DNA from: Rhizoclosmatium globosum
Taxonomy: Eukaryota > Chytridiomycota > Chytridiomycetes > Chytridiales > Chytriomycetaceae
Assembly: GCA_002104985.1 (NCBI GenBank)
Contig: MCGO01000087.1
Span: 104,807 to 168,806, forward strand
Direction: 5' to 3'
Length of the DNA stretch: 64,000 nt
Shown here: positions 24,302-34,865 of the stretch, one piece after another
How the letters are laid out: each line of letters begins with the position of its first letter
Numbering within the stretch: the stretch's first letter is position 1
The notes under the pieces: model-generated
Told to the model about the DNA's origin: nothing
The model's database searches: none
What the model saw: only the letters and a program-made list of their open reading frames with translations
Program-made: the position numbers and the translations under genes

Positions 24302-24690
24302 TGTTTTTTGGGTGATGGTTTTCGGACGTGCATCGACTTGCCCACCTCTCACAGAAATCTACATCTACAAATTAAATAATATTTTCTTTGGAAAAGACAA
24401 AGATTTTCTTTCAGAATGAAATGTAAGCGTTCGAGGCTTTAAAATTGGATAAATCCGTCGTCTTCCAGAACCATTTCATTATGGACAGAATATCAATGAA
24501 GAAAAGGGTTTTACAAAACAAAGTAGTAAGCGGGAAAGCAAGGCCATTAAAAGGATGAAAACGTTCTATTCAGATACATTGAAGAGCAACCTTCTGAGAT
24601 TGAATTCTAGTGATACTTCCAAGAAAATCAAGAAAATATCGGCGTCTGAAAGACAACTTTAGATATTTATTCAAAGACAAAACATTAAAA
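24302..24690. other. Intergenic, TS promoter side and SDR 3' side
   Basis: AT-rich. It holds the 5' flank of thymidylate synthase and the 3' flank of the SDR gene. No gene seen. Confidence 0.45.
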
Positions 24691-25672
24691 TCAAACAGAG
24701 AAACCTCCAGCTCCACCATTCGACAAAAGATTTGCTCCTGTCACCCAAGCACCCGATCTCGGCACTGCGAAAAATGCGGCAGCCTCCGCAATATCTTCTG
24801 GACTTCCTAAACGCTTGAACAAGGACGCCTCAACACCTTGCTTCGCCAACGCATCTCCCACACTACGAAGCATATCAGAATCCGTAAATCCAGGCGAAAT
24901 TGCATTCACACGGATGTTACGTGGTGCAAGCTCAACAGCCAACGCACGGGTGAATCCCTCCACAGCACCTTTACTCAAAGTGTACACAGAAACACCAGGG
25001 AATGGGCTCTTGGTAACAACAGAAGAAAGGTTAATGATAGTTCCATGCTCCTGGATATGTGGAACAGCAGCACGTGTGACAAAGAAGGTTCCATCCACGT
25101 TAATCGCCATGATTTTACGATACTGCTCAGTTGTTTCCACATGAACAGGGTTTCCCAAAAAGACTCCCGCGTTATTCACGAGCACGTCGATTTTCTTAAA
25201 GTGGGCAAGAGTCTCGTTGATGAGACGGTTAGCGTCTTGTTCGTTTGACACGTCGGCTTGGATGGCGATGGCTTGAGCACCGAGAGCGTGGATAGAAGCA
25301 ACAACCTCGTCGGCGGCGGATTTATTCCCGGCGTAGTTCACGACGACGTTGGCGCCAAGGGAGGCAAACTTGATGGCGATTGCACGTCCGATTCCACGAG
25401 AGGCTCCAGTTACGATTGCAACCTTGTTCTTGAGGTCGCTTTGGAGAGCAGCGAGAGGAGCAGCAGCGGTAGTCATTTTGATGTTTAAAAGATGTTTTTG
25501 TATGATGGGTTGGCAGCCAGCGCTTGGTCTTCTTATACTGTTGGATTTCATATCCAAACCCAATCGAATTTCGAATTTTTTGTGGATTGCATTTGATATC
25601 CCCAAATGACGCGAACATGATTTCGAATATGAAACTCTGTCGCACAATTTTGATTTCGTCACCTGAATACAA
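24689..25672. repeat. Segmental duplication, copy A
   Basis: About 1 kb covering the whole SDR coding region plus about 190 bp of its promoter. It matches 30463-31461 in direct orientation with only scattered differences. Similarity continues weakly upstream of the promoter block. Confidence 0.92.
24691..25476 (-). CDS. Short-chain dehydrogenase/reductase, intact copy
   Basis: NAD(P)-dependent oxidoreductase of 261 residues, single exon, start MTTAAAP. Classical SDR features: cofactor loop TGASRGIG, NNAGVF, catalytic Ser in INLSSV, YTLSK (Tyr and Lys), and the PG motif ISPGFTDSDM. Residue N in NYAGNKS after the second strand suggests preference for NADPH, an inference. Substrate unknown; the closest look is to the glucose/3-ketoacyl reductase type. 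A second, frameshifted copy lies 5.8 kb away. The upstream in-frame extension to 25662 is the promoter duplicated with the gene, not coding. Confidence 0.93.
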   Translation of the reverse strand: MTTAAAPLAALQSDLKNKVAIVTGASRGIGRAIAIKFASLGANVVVNYAGNKSAADEVVASIHALGAQAIAIQADVSNEQDANRLINETLAHFKKIDVLVNNAGVFLGNPVHVETTEQYRKIMAINVDGTFFVTRAAVPHIQEHGTIINLSSVVTKSPFPGVSVYTLSKGAVEGFTRALAVELAPRNIRVNAISPGFTDSDMLRSVGDALAKQGVEASLFKRLGSPEDIAEAAAFFAVPRSGAWVTGANLLSNGGAGGFSV

Positions 25673-26070
25673 GTACAGTGAATGCTAATTCAGCTTCACA
25701 CCCCATTTTTAAAACCAAGTACTATGTTTTCAGCAAGTCGCTTGTAATGGAAAATGAAAAGAGCATCGTACTGACCGCTTTTGCCCTCTCGTTTTTTATT
25801 TCTCTTCGTGAACAATTGACTGCAAACCCATTCTCATCGAGAACATGCTCATCACAAATTTTGCAACGAAGAACAAATTAAATGTTCTTCATTTTGTTGG
25901 ATCCGAATTATTTAATTCGAGATGCCGATAATGAAAGAAAGAGAAAGAAATTACAGGAGGTAAAGAAAGAGAAAACACGGTCAGTCTGTGGTCCTTTTCC
26001 ATAACTGACAATGTAAAAATGATCTATACACAAACCCAATAATCTATTCACAAAGAAAGAACTAAAAACA
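25477..26070. other. Intergenic, SDR promoter side
   Basis: Includes the duplicated SDR promoter (to about 25672), then AT-rich sequence that forms the 3' flank of the minus-strand gene ending at 26071. No gene seen. Confidence 0.45.
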
Positions 26071-27673
26071 TCAAACATGCCTAACACGAAACAACCCTTG
26101 TCTTCCATCACTACTAACCCACTCCCCAATAAGCTGTCCACCACCAATCCGTCCTCTATAAAACACTTGAACCTCCTTCCCATCCGCATCCACACACGTC
26201 TCCCCAAAATCAACATGATGCCCATCCTCCGTCACAACCCCATTCACATCCAACGAATCAACAACATTCACGCCTTCAAACGCGAACGCATTGAACTTGA
26301 AGTCAAACTTCATGGGGTATCGTGCAACGACGCAGACACCTTGTTGTCCGCCGCGATCGTCTTTTTCGAATTGAGAGATGTGGAGTTTTTGTTTGAGGTT
26401 TTCGAGTTGGATGTCTTCGTCCGGGTCGATTTCGTCGACGACTACGATTTCGGTTTCTTCACCGATACCGGTCCAGAGGCCGGAGAAGTGGGCCGTGTTT
26501 GTTGGGGTGGTGGTGGTGGTGGTGGCGGCGGTGGTGGTTGTGGTGGAAGAAGAGGAGGATGGGGAAGGATTGGAGATGTAGAGACCGGACGCGTCAAGTG
26601 ATCTTTCTGAAGTGGTTTTCTTGGTCAACACGTTGGTGGCAATACCCTTGACGGTGGAAACAGCAGTAACTGCACCTTTAAGGAGTGTTTGGGTGCGGGA
26701 GAGGGGTTTTGAGGACGAAGAAGATGTTGGTCTAGACTGAATGGGCTGTTGTTGTGGGTCATAAACGTAGCTTGGTGGTGGGGCAGAGTAAGATGAATTA
26801 TCCACCCAATCTGGTTGCTGCCACTGAGAGTTTGCAGATTGAGCTGCTGAATGGCTTGTTGTAGCTTGATTCACAATCTGGCTGGTAGACTGGCTGCTTG
26901 ATTGACCGACCGTTTGACTTAGGGGCTGACGAGGAGGAAGACTGACAGGAGCTTGTGGAGAATCAGAAAATTCAGCGTTATCGGCATTGGAAGTAGCAGA
27001 TGTAGCACTGGCGCCCCTATTCTTCTTTGGTGCATTGAAGCCGGGGACTTTGACGTTTGCACGGGCAAGAATATCAGCGAATGTATTCTCCGTGGCGTTC
27101 TCAACAACCGCCTCCGTCAGCTTCTCGGTCATTTTCTCTACTGCGATTCCTCCAAAGTAAGTAAAGACTGGCTCAATGACAGTTTCGGCAACCTATGTTT
27201 TGAATTAAATTGGTTGTGTGAATTAGCCAACCCCCGCTTACATGAGCGCCCACTTTATGCCCTACGGCGACAGCAACCAACTGACCGGCGATCATGACAT
27301 AGATATTTTCGTCAGGAGCCTGTAAAGTTGTATGTGGTTAGATGAGGAATACGAGAGACAGAGGAGACACAAGACACAGACACACCTGAGCTAGCGGTAC
27401 CAAGCCCCTCCGCTGCACCTCCTTAAGCACTTCGGCATGTTCAAAGTAGGTGCCCTTCGCGGCCAAACCCGATCGCGCAATCGACACGGCGGCAACAGGG
27501 CTCTTGTAAATGAACTTTGACGACGAGCCAACCGCCTTCGCAATCGCCTTTTTGTGGTTCTTGCGCGCCGCCTGTTCAAGCGAAAGAAGCGTCGCGTCGT
27601 CGATTCGGGCGAGATTCGTGGGCGATGTCGAAATTGGTTTGGCCTTGGGTGCGTTGCGTTTCCAGAGCGGCAT
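26071..27673 (-). CDS. Orphan protein with helical N-terminus and disordered middle
   Basis: Three exons: 27386-27673, 27242-27319 and 26071-27192, 495 residues. The first about 190 residues are helical and Ala-rich with moderately hydrophobic stretches (KFIYKSPVAAVSIARSG, IYVMIAGQLVAVAVGHKVG, VFTYFGGIAVEKMTEKL). The middle is a Ser/Gln/Thr-rich linker with poly-Thr. The C-terminus is a compact beta-rich block (FSGLWTGIGEE, VVARYPMKFDFKFNAFAFEG, GQLIGEWVSSDGRQGLF). No family recognised. Its start lies 37 bp from the divergent LRR gene. A GTG/GGT-rich repeat (about 26503-26560) encodes the Thr run. Confidence 0.7.
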
Positions 27674-27710
27674 TTGGAGAGAGTTTTAAAACTTACTCAA
27701 AAGAAGAAAC
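27674..27710. promoter_or_regulatory. 37-bp divergent spacer
   Basis: Two divergent start codons are separated by 37 bp, so the two genes probably share one promoter. No element recognised. Confidence 0.35.
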
Positions 27711-29169
27711 ATGTCTGAAACAAGAACATCTACACTTGCGGACCGGAGTAGACAACTCTTCAAGGGCTCAACTGGAAGATGGATTGTCATTGGTCTCGTC
27801 TTTGGTGTCACTCTCATGAGCATCTACCTTACTTACAAGTACTGGTACGGAGACGACCTGCCTGCCTTGGACGGCTGCTACGACTCTGCCGGAAACATCT
27901 ACTCTCTATTAGACAGCTATGGACGAACTGTTGATTCGACTGGATCGCAATGCAAGGTGAGCAGTGCATCAAGCGTCTTCGACTCTTTCCATCACGGCTC
28001 ATTCGGAGTCGAACCGTTCTTTACAAATCATCTTCATACAGGCCGTCCTCAGTCTTGCCACTGCATTTGGATTCCCTGCTGCCTCATCATGCCTCAAAAA
28101 TGTAAGCGTATACCTCTCGATTTGAACTGAAACTGATGGGCGCCTCTCCAACCCCTCCAACCTGCAGACAACCATTACAAGCCCAACAGATTCAAACTCC
28201 TACATTTCTGCGCAATTCTGTGACACAAATACTGTTTACAAACTTACTGTGCGAAACCCTCCAACTCCACTTGCTCAAGTTCCAATCACTGGTGGTCTTG
28301 GTTCACTGGTGAACCTTGCCGGCGTTGGATTCCATCATGCATTCTATGGAAGCAATATCCTCGAACCTCTTTTCAATGCTCTTCAGACTCCACGATACTT
28401 TATGATGCTGTAAGATCAAACTCCTTACTATTCCAAACCATTCAACTGAAGTTTTCGAACTATCAGCAACATGACGGGAGACATTGGCGTCACAGACCCA
28501 AAAAGAATACTGAATGGATCACTCCCGCAACTTACCCCTGTCCTCGCCGACCCAAAAGGACGTTTCTTTGGTATTGGTCTCAGCAACAACAACCTCTCCG
28601 GTTCCATTCCCGCAAACTTTGGAGACTCCCTCGGCCACTTCAACGTCTCCAACAACCCCCTTCTCTCCGGACCTCTTCCTCAGTCAGTCACAAACTCTAT
28701 CGGTCAATGGACGGGAACCCGTGTCTGTCGTCTTGAAAATACTCAACTATGTGTCCCAGCGACATGGGCTCACGAACCATCGTGTATTCGTGACACGGCA
28801 CTTGCACTCCCCGTTTGTGGCGGAACCACACCTCTTTCCATTGACCCATCAGACCCAAACGCTCCCGCCTCCCGTGGATGGTGGATCTTCAACGGCAGTT
28901 TCAACCAGATTGTTGGAATTACGTTCCTCTTTGCGTTCATTGTCATGCTGATGTGGGGTCTTGTGTTATGGAGACGTCGTAATTTGGCGATGCGATCAAG
29001 AGAGGAATCGGATTACACTTCTCCACAGAGACCTGAAGATATTGAATTGAATGCTCGGAGGGCGGATGAATTGAATCTTCCAATGTATGAGCCCCCTGCT
29101 CCTGCATATGCTGAAGGTTCCACTGTGGCCGCTGCCGCTGCGGAAGCAAAGAAAGATGATCAGAAGTAA
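27711..29169 (+). CDS. Two-pass/type-I-like LRR membrane protein
   Basis: Four exons: 27711-27956, 28042-28101, 28168-28409 and 28467-29169; 416 residues. A first transmembrane helix (WIVIGLVFGVTLMSIYLTY) follows a short basic N-terminus. The extracellular part has cysteines and plant-type leucine-rich repeats (GLSNNNLSGSIPANFGD, NNPLLSGPLP), and a second helix (IVGITFLFAFIVMLMWGLVLW) precedes a cytosolic tail with a PPAPAY motif. This LxGxIP repeat type is common in plant receptors and in zoosporic fungi. It is probably a surface sensor or adhesion protein. No kinase domain. Confidence 0.8.
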
Positions 29170-29238
29170 TGCAGGTGACCATATGTATTCAAGAAAGTAA
29201 TAAAATCTCATTTTATAATTGACTTTTGAAATTTCACT

Positions 29239-30248
29239 ATGGAGGAATTGCATGGACTCGCGTCCTCGCTGACACTGTAAATCCCCAGACCTATAATACC
29301 CTCGCTTATAATATTCATAGTGTTGATGAATCAGAACTGGAAACGCGAACCATATCAAAGAATCCTGTTCGTCTTCCAAACGATGTCATCATCCAAATAC
29401 TGAGCTGGATCCATCCAAACAAAGTTCTAAAGTACAGAAGGCTAAACCGAGACAGCAATAAAATAGTGCTGTCAAAGCATTTTGCGCTATTGAATAAGTC
29501 AAGATGTAATGTGAATTCTAATGACAATATCTACACCTTTGCTTCCTCATGGTTTCACTGGCCACAGCTTTATCAAATCACTCATATGGGATCAATATCA
29601 CATATCACATATCTGGATTTAAGTATGCGAAATTTGAAAGGCCCATTCCCAGTAATTCTGTGTACCCACCTCACAAAACTCACCAGCCTCAACTTGTCAA
29701 ACAACAGAATCTCAGGAGAGATTCCAGGCGAAATCAAAAACTTGAAAAATCTCGAATCTTTATTCTTGGAAATGAACCAACTCACGGGCGAGATCCCAAC
29801 CGACATATGTCACCTCCCATACCTCGAAACCCTAGCCTTAAACAACAACACCCTTTCCGGCCCCATCCCCAAAGATATAGGAAACCTCCAACTGCTCCTC
29901 TACCTGTTTCTCCAAAACAACAACCTCTCAGGCCCCATACCCGACAGCATAGGAACTCTCGGCTGCCTAAACCAACTAAATCTCTCAAACAACAATCTCT
30001 CCGGTGCGATCCCAGACGCGTTGGGTGATCTGCCGTATGTCCAGGAAATTGATTTGAGTAATAACGCGTTGAAAGGAGATATTCCGTTGTCAGTGTATAT
30101 TAAAATGGAGGAGGAAGGACTTCGGTTGAATTCGTTGCATTTGTTTGGGAATCGGTTGAATCGTGTTCCACCACAAATGGCGCATTTTGAGGTGGAACGG
30201 GGGTCGTTTACTTTTGCTAGTTTGTACACTGGTTCGTTGGGGTATTAG
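29239..30248 (+). CDS. F-box-like protein with plant-type leucine-rich repeats
   Basis: Exons 29239-29276 and 29321-30248; 321 residues. The large open frame has no ATG upstream of its conserved part; splicing a 44-bp intron to the ATG at 29239 (MEELHGLASS) solves this. After the N-terminus comes an F-box-like segment (RLPNDVIIQILSWIHPNKVL), then about six 24-residue LRRs of the type GPIPDSIGTLGCLNQLNLS. There is no signal peptide or membrane helix, so it is probably cytosolic, perhaps a substrate adaptor. Lies in tandem after an LRR membrane protein with the same repeat type; a shared origin of the repeats is possible. Confidence 0.78.
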
Positions 30249-30462
30249 ATATGGGCGGAGAAAACGGATGAAATGGAAGTCTTTCCGATTTTTCTGGTAC
30301 CTATATATCTGAGTCAATGAATTATAAGCGGCGACTTTATTCAGAACTCTGTTTCTGATTATTTTTCAATACCCAGGTCCTTAAACGGGTATTCCGGATT
30401 TGTGTGTTCCGCCAAATGGCAATTCAAACGTGTCAGTTCAATCACGGATTTATTTTAAAATA

Positions 30463-31461
30463 TTAATCAAACAGAGAAACCTCCAGCTCCACCATTCGAC
30501 AAAAGATTTGCCCCTGTCACCCAAGCACCTGATCTCGGTACTGCGTAAAACGCGGCAGCCTCCGCAATATCTTCTGGACTTCCTAAACGCTTGAACAAGG
30601 ACGCCTCAACTCCTTGCTTCGCCAACGCATCACCCCCACTACGAAGCATATCAGAATCCGTAAATCCAGGCGAAATTGTATTCACACGGATATTGCGCGG
30701 TGCAAGCTCAACAGCCAACGCGCGGGTGAATCCCTCCACAGCACCTTTACTCAAAGTGTACACAGAAACACCAGGGAATGGGCTCTTGGTAACAACAGAA
30801 GAAAGGTTAATGATAGTTCCATGCTCCTGGATATGTGGAACAGCAGCACTGTGACAAAGAAGGTTCCATCCACGTTAATCGCCATGATTTTACGATACTG
30901 TTCAGTTGTTTCCGCATGAACAGGGTTTCCCAAGAAGACTCCCGCGTTATTCACAAGCACGTCGATTTTCTTAAAGTGCGCAAGAGTCTCGTTGATGAGA
31001 CGGTTAGCGTCTTGTTCGTTTGATACGTCAGCTTGGATGGCGATGGCTTGAGCACCGAGAGCGTGGATAGAAGCAACAACCTCGTCGGCGGCGGATTTAT
31101 TCCCAGCGTAGTTCACGACGACGTTGGCGCCAAGAGAGGCAAAATTGATGGCGATTGCACGTCCGATTCCACGAGAGGCTCCAGTTACGATTGCAACCTT
31201 GTTCTTGAGGTCGCTTTGGAGAGCAGAGAGAGGAGCAGCAGCGGTAGTCATTTTGATGTTTAAAAGATGTTTTTGTATGATGGGTTGGCAGCCAGCGCTT
31301 GGTCTTCTTATACTGTTGGATTTGATATCCAAACCCAATCGAATTTCGAATTTTTTGTGGATTGCATTTGATATCCCCGCGAACATGATTTCGAATATAA
31401 AGTTATGCCATAGAAGAGTAAATTCAAATATATTTATTGATTTCGTCACCTTATTACAAGA
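30463..31461. repeat. Segmental duplication, copy B
   Basis: Direct-orientation copy of 24689-25672. It includes the SDR reading frame and its promoter, has one coding-frame base lost at about 30849, and about 20 bp of extra sequence near 31395-31440. Confidence 0.92.
30467..31251 (-). pseudogene. SDR gene, frameshifted copy
   Basis: Second copy of the SDR at 24691-25476. The ATG, TGASRGIG, NNAGVF, YTLSK and ISPGFTDSDM blocks are all present, but one G is missing at 30849/30850 (CACTGTG against CACGTGTG in copy A), which shifts the frame after TFFVT, just before the catalytic Ser. Substitutions between copies include conservative changes (A/S, K/N, V/A, A/T, F/Y). It may be a young pseudogene or an intact gene with a consensus error. 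Confidence 0.8.
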
Positions 31462-31715
31462 ATAGTGTACATTAATTCAGATTCACTCTGCATCTTGGCC
31501 ACCCACAATGACAGCATAGCTTCAGCTAATTGCTTGATGCGCAAAGGGAGGAACTACTTATTGACTGCTTTAGCCCTCACATTTCATTTCCTCTCACTGT
31601 GTGAATAATTGATAAATTTACATGAAAATTTAGAATTGGCGGATTATTCTGGCGGAATAATGTAATTTTCCGCTTCAAGAAAGTGGCTTTTGGGGTGGCT
31701 ACCATTCTCCACAAA
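31252..31715. other. Intergenic, duplicated SDR promoter and P450 5' flank
   Basis: The first half is part of the segmental duplication; the rest is AT-rich and precedes the P450 start. No gene seen. Confidence 0.45.
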
Positions 31716-33425
31716 ATGAACGACAGAATCGAGCTCGTGGTACCTATAACAGCGGCCAGCGTCTTCGCTGGTCTCTTGACTTATGTATATCGTGAAGACC
31801 CGTTATTTGCCGTTGGGAACACAAGCCAAAAGCACATCCATCGTATTGGTGGCAGTATCCCCTTTCTCGGAGATACGTTGGTTGTGTCGACAAAGTTGGA
31901 CGGAATCCATGACTACATTCTAGGTAAGAAGGCTTGCCATATTATGGAGTGCCGAGTGGGGTCAATTTGACCCTTTCACTGTAGAGATGTTTGAAAAACA
32001 CGGCAACGAGCCATGGATGGTCAAGCTCCCCTTCAGTCCTGTTATGGTTGTTGTGAATGATCCTGCAGCTGTCGAGTGTGTATTGAAGACCAAGTTTTCA
32101 GTGTTCGATAAAGTATGTGTGATATCACTGAAATATGAATTGATATTTCTCTCTCACAGGGTCCACGTTTTCAAGCAGCTTTTCATGATTTGCTGGGACA
32201 CGGAATCTTCAACGCTGATGGTGAGGAATGGAAGTCTCAACGCAAACTCGCAGCAAATATCTTCAACGTGAAGGTAATGTGCCAATTGAACAAAAAACAG
32301 CCCTTCTCAAAAATCTTCAACAGAATTTCAAAGACTATGTTCGTAATGTCTTCTCCGCCGAAATGCAAGCCTTCTCTGAGATTCTGGATGGTTACGCTGA
32401 AACTGGAAAACCTTTCGACCTTCAGGAGTACTTTTTCCGTTTTACGTTTGACTCCTTCACTCGAATTGGGTTTGGTGTGGAAGTCGACACTATTTCTGAT
32501 GTATCATCAACAATCCCGTTTATGGCGGCGTTTGATACAGTTCAAAAGCGCATTTCAAGACGAATTTTTACTCCGCTCTGGCAATACATTGAGTATTTGA
32601 GTGGAGAAGCGAAGGAAAACGAAGCCCAAATCAAACTCATTCGTGATTTTGGACACTCAATCATTCAAAAAAAGAAGGAATCAGGCTTCGCATCTGAAAG
32701 TGACTTGTTGGCTTTATTGATGAACGTTAAAGGAGACGACGGAAGCCCTCCTTCTGATGAGACACTCGTTGACTATGCCTTGAATTTCTTGCTTGCAGGT
32801 TTGATATCCACCACAAAGAATTTGCGCAACCTAAATTTCATTGCCAACAGGACGCGACACAACGGCTTGTGCACTCTCCTGGGCAGTCTTTCTCCTTCAC
32901 AAAAACCCTAAAGCCCTGGCATCCCTTATGAACGAAATCCATGCCGTTACAAATAACGCGGCTCCAACGTACGATCAGATCAAGAACGATATGCCATACG
33001 CCAACGCCGTCTTCCACGAAACACTTCGCCTGTACCCTTCCGTTCCAGCAAACGTCAAACAGGCCAACGCAGATGTCACGTTACCTGATGGAACATTCAT
33101 TCCAAAGGGATGCTGTGTCACGTGGAGTCCATACGCGATGGGAAGGACTCCTGCGATTTGGGGTGACGACGCAAAGGAATTCAAGCCGGAGCGCTGGCTC
33201 TCGATGGAGAAACAGCCATCTCCGTTTGATTATCCTGCATTTCAGGGAGGTCCAAGAATCTGTCTTGGAAAGAGTATGGCTGAACTTGAAGGAGTGTATG
33301 TTTTAGTTGAGCTAATGCGTCGTTACAAGATTGAGGTTGTGAATGAATCTGAAGTCGGGTATGCGTTTAGTGTATTGCTCCCAATGAAAAATGGACTGAC
33401 TGTCAAGTGCTCATTGAGAGAATAA
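31716..33425 (+). CDS. Cytochrome P450 monooxygenase
   Basis: Five exons: 31716-31923, 31985-32112, 32160-32273, 32324-32798 and 32851-33425; 499 residues, a normal P450 length. A hydrophobic N-terminal anchor (LVVPITAASVFAGLLTYVY) places it at the ER. Motifs: C-helix WKSQRKLAANIF, I-helix AGRDTT (split by the fourth intron inside the Gly codon), ExxR in HETLRLYP, PERW, and the haem loop FQGGPRICLGKSMAELE with the axial Cys. It resembles CYP52/CYP86-like fatty-acid or alkane hydroxylases; the substrate is inferred only. Confidence 0.94.
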
Positions 33426-33514
33426 GTGAGGTGTAGATTTTGGCGGAGGAGAGTGTAATCATTGAATTAAATCAGTTTTGTAGTACAAACTTGATGTAAT
33501 TGACATCATGCTAT

Positions 33515-34660
33515 TCATTCTTCGTAAGCATAAAAATCAAACAATTCATAAAAGTCCATAAACACGTCGAATCCAACACCGTCCTTCGGAATGTCCATCC
33601 CAAATTCATCCAAAAACACGTTTTCCAGCGCTTTCTTTTCCGCATCCTTCTCCTCCTCTCCTTTCCCCTCTAAATCTAAAGCTAGTCCCGCATTATAACC
33701 AATACTCCAATTTGCGCACCCCAAATCAAGTCTACGGTCTCCATATCCACTGTCACCCAAATCAAGTACTCCAGAGACAACCCATTCCTTGGTGTCCGCA
33801 TCTCGTTTGAACAAAAAGTTGGGAAGCATGCAATCCCCGTGAGCAAAAACAATTTGAGAGTTGACACCCGTCCAGAATTCATCAGTATCCTCAAGTTTCA
33901 AAATACGGTCCAAGTTTTCCATCCACTCCAGGGCTTCAATAGCGCCTTTATCGCCTTCCTCGGCTAGCTTTGTTGTGCGTGGCAGGATTCTGGGACGATA
34001 TACTGTTTCCATGACTGCATGCAACCACTTCTTTGTGTTATCGAAAGTCTTGACGTCGGAACTGGAATTTATGCCATTGAATTGTTCATCCAATCTCAAA
34101 TAGGGATAATTGGATCCAGGATTCCACGCGTGAACCTTCTTCACGGCCCGTGCAAAAGCACGGATAAGTGATTCACGGTCTTGAGAATCATTGCATTGTT
34201 TCATGGCTTCTGCTCCATTGATTCCAGTCAAGCAGGTGACAACATGGTGATGTTGCGTGTGGTTTGCGCTGGCTTCGTCCGAAAGATCCGCAGTTGAAGA
34301 AACTAATGGACCCAATGGACGAGGAATGATTAAATCATCAAGATTGAAATCAGAGTCAGGGCTGGAAGATCGTTCCAACAGGTAGCCAAGTTTGCGGTGT
34401 TCTCTGATAACAGCCTTATGAGAGTATGGGTTTGTTGTGTGCTTGATAACAAGGGAGGGCTCATTGAAGGCAGAGTGTTTGGCAACAAAGACAGTACTGT
34501 TCAGACCGGTCTTGTCGATGGAGATATCCCAAGATCCTGACTTGTTTTCGAAACTGGTACCAAAGGAGTCAAGGAGGGTCTTGACGCGGGCAGAGACTTC
34601 CGTGTCAGTTGCAGTAGAAGGGAAGCTCGGGTCAATGGATTGCAGCAAATCAAGCGACAT
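33515..34660 (-). CDS. APH-fold phosphotransferase (fungal kinase-like protein)
   Basis: Single exon, 381 residues. C-lobe motifs of the aminoglycoside-phosphotransferase/choline-kinase fold: VFAHGDCMLPNFLF (catalytic Asp and Asn) and VLDLGDSGYGDRRLDLG (metal-binding Asp). The N-lobe has TVFVAKHS and LVIKH as a likely nucleotide-binding Lys. Such APH-family proteins are numerous in fungi and mostly unassigned; the name does not imply antibiotic resistance. 3' end converges on the P450. Confidence 0.85.
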   Translation of the reverse strand: MSLDLLQSIDPSFPSTATDTEVSARVKTLLDSFGTSFENKSGSWDISIDKTGLNSTVFVAKHSAFNEPSLVIKHTTNPYSHKAVIREHRKLGYLLERSSSPDSDFNLDDLIIPRPLGPLVSSTADLSDEASANHTQHHHVVTCLTGINGAEAMKQCNDSQDRESLIRAFARAVKKVHAWNPGSNYPYLRLDEQFNGINSSSDVKTFDNTKKWLHAVMETVYRPRILPRTTKLAEEGDKGAIEALEWMENLDRILKLEDTDEFWTGVNSQIVFAHGDCMLPNFLFKRDADTKEWVVSGVLDLGDSGYGDRRLDLGCANWSIGYNAGLALDLEGKGEEEKDAEKKALENVFLDEFGMDIPKDGVGFDVFMDFYELFDFYAYEE

Positions 34661-34865
34661 TTTTGGCCCGCTGTGTGTGTGGTTGAGTTTCCAAGCCTAT
34701 CACTTAAAGGTTCACTTCGCCACAACTTAATTGCAAATTCAATAAGTAGGTTTTAATAGGTTGTAAGCTGGTTTAAACGCCAATCAGAAGTGCAGATCTT
34801 TACAGATTTCCAAAGCTTCTCTACCAACACCCACCTCCCACACCAACCATTCAACCATCAGTCCC

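Noticed and set aside
33515..34660. APH-fold gene as antibiotic resistance acquired from bacteria
   Set aside because: APH-family kinases are widespread in fungi, and base composition matches its neighbours; no mobile element nearby.
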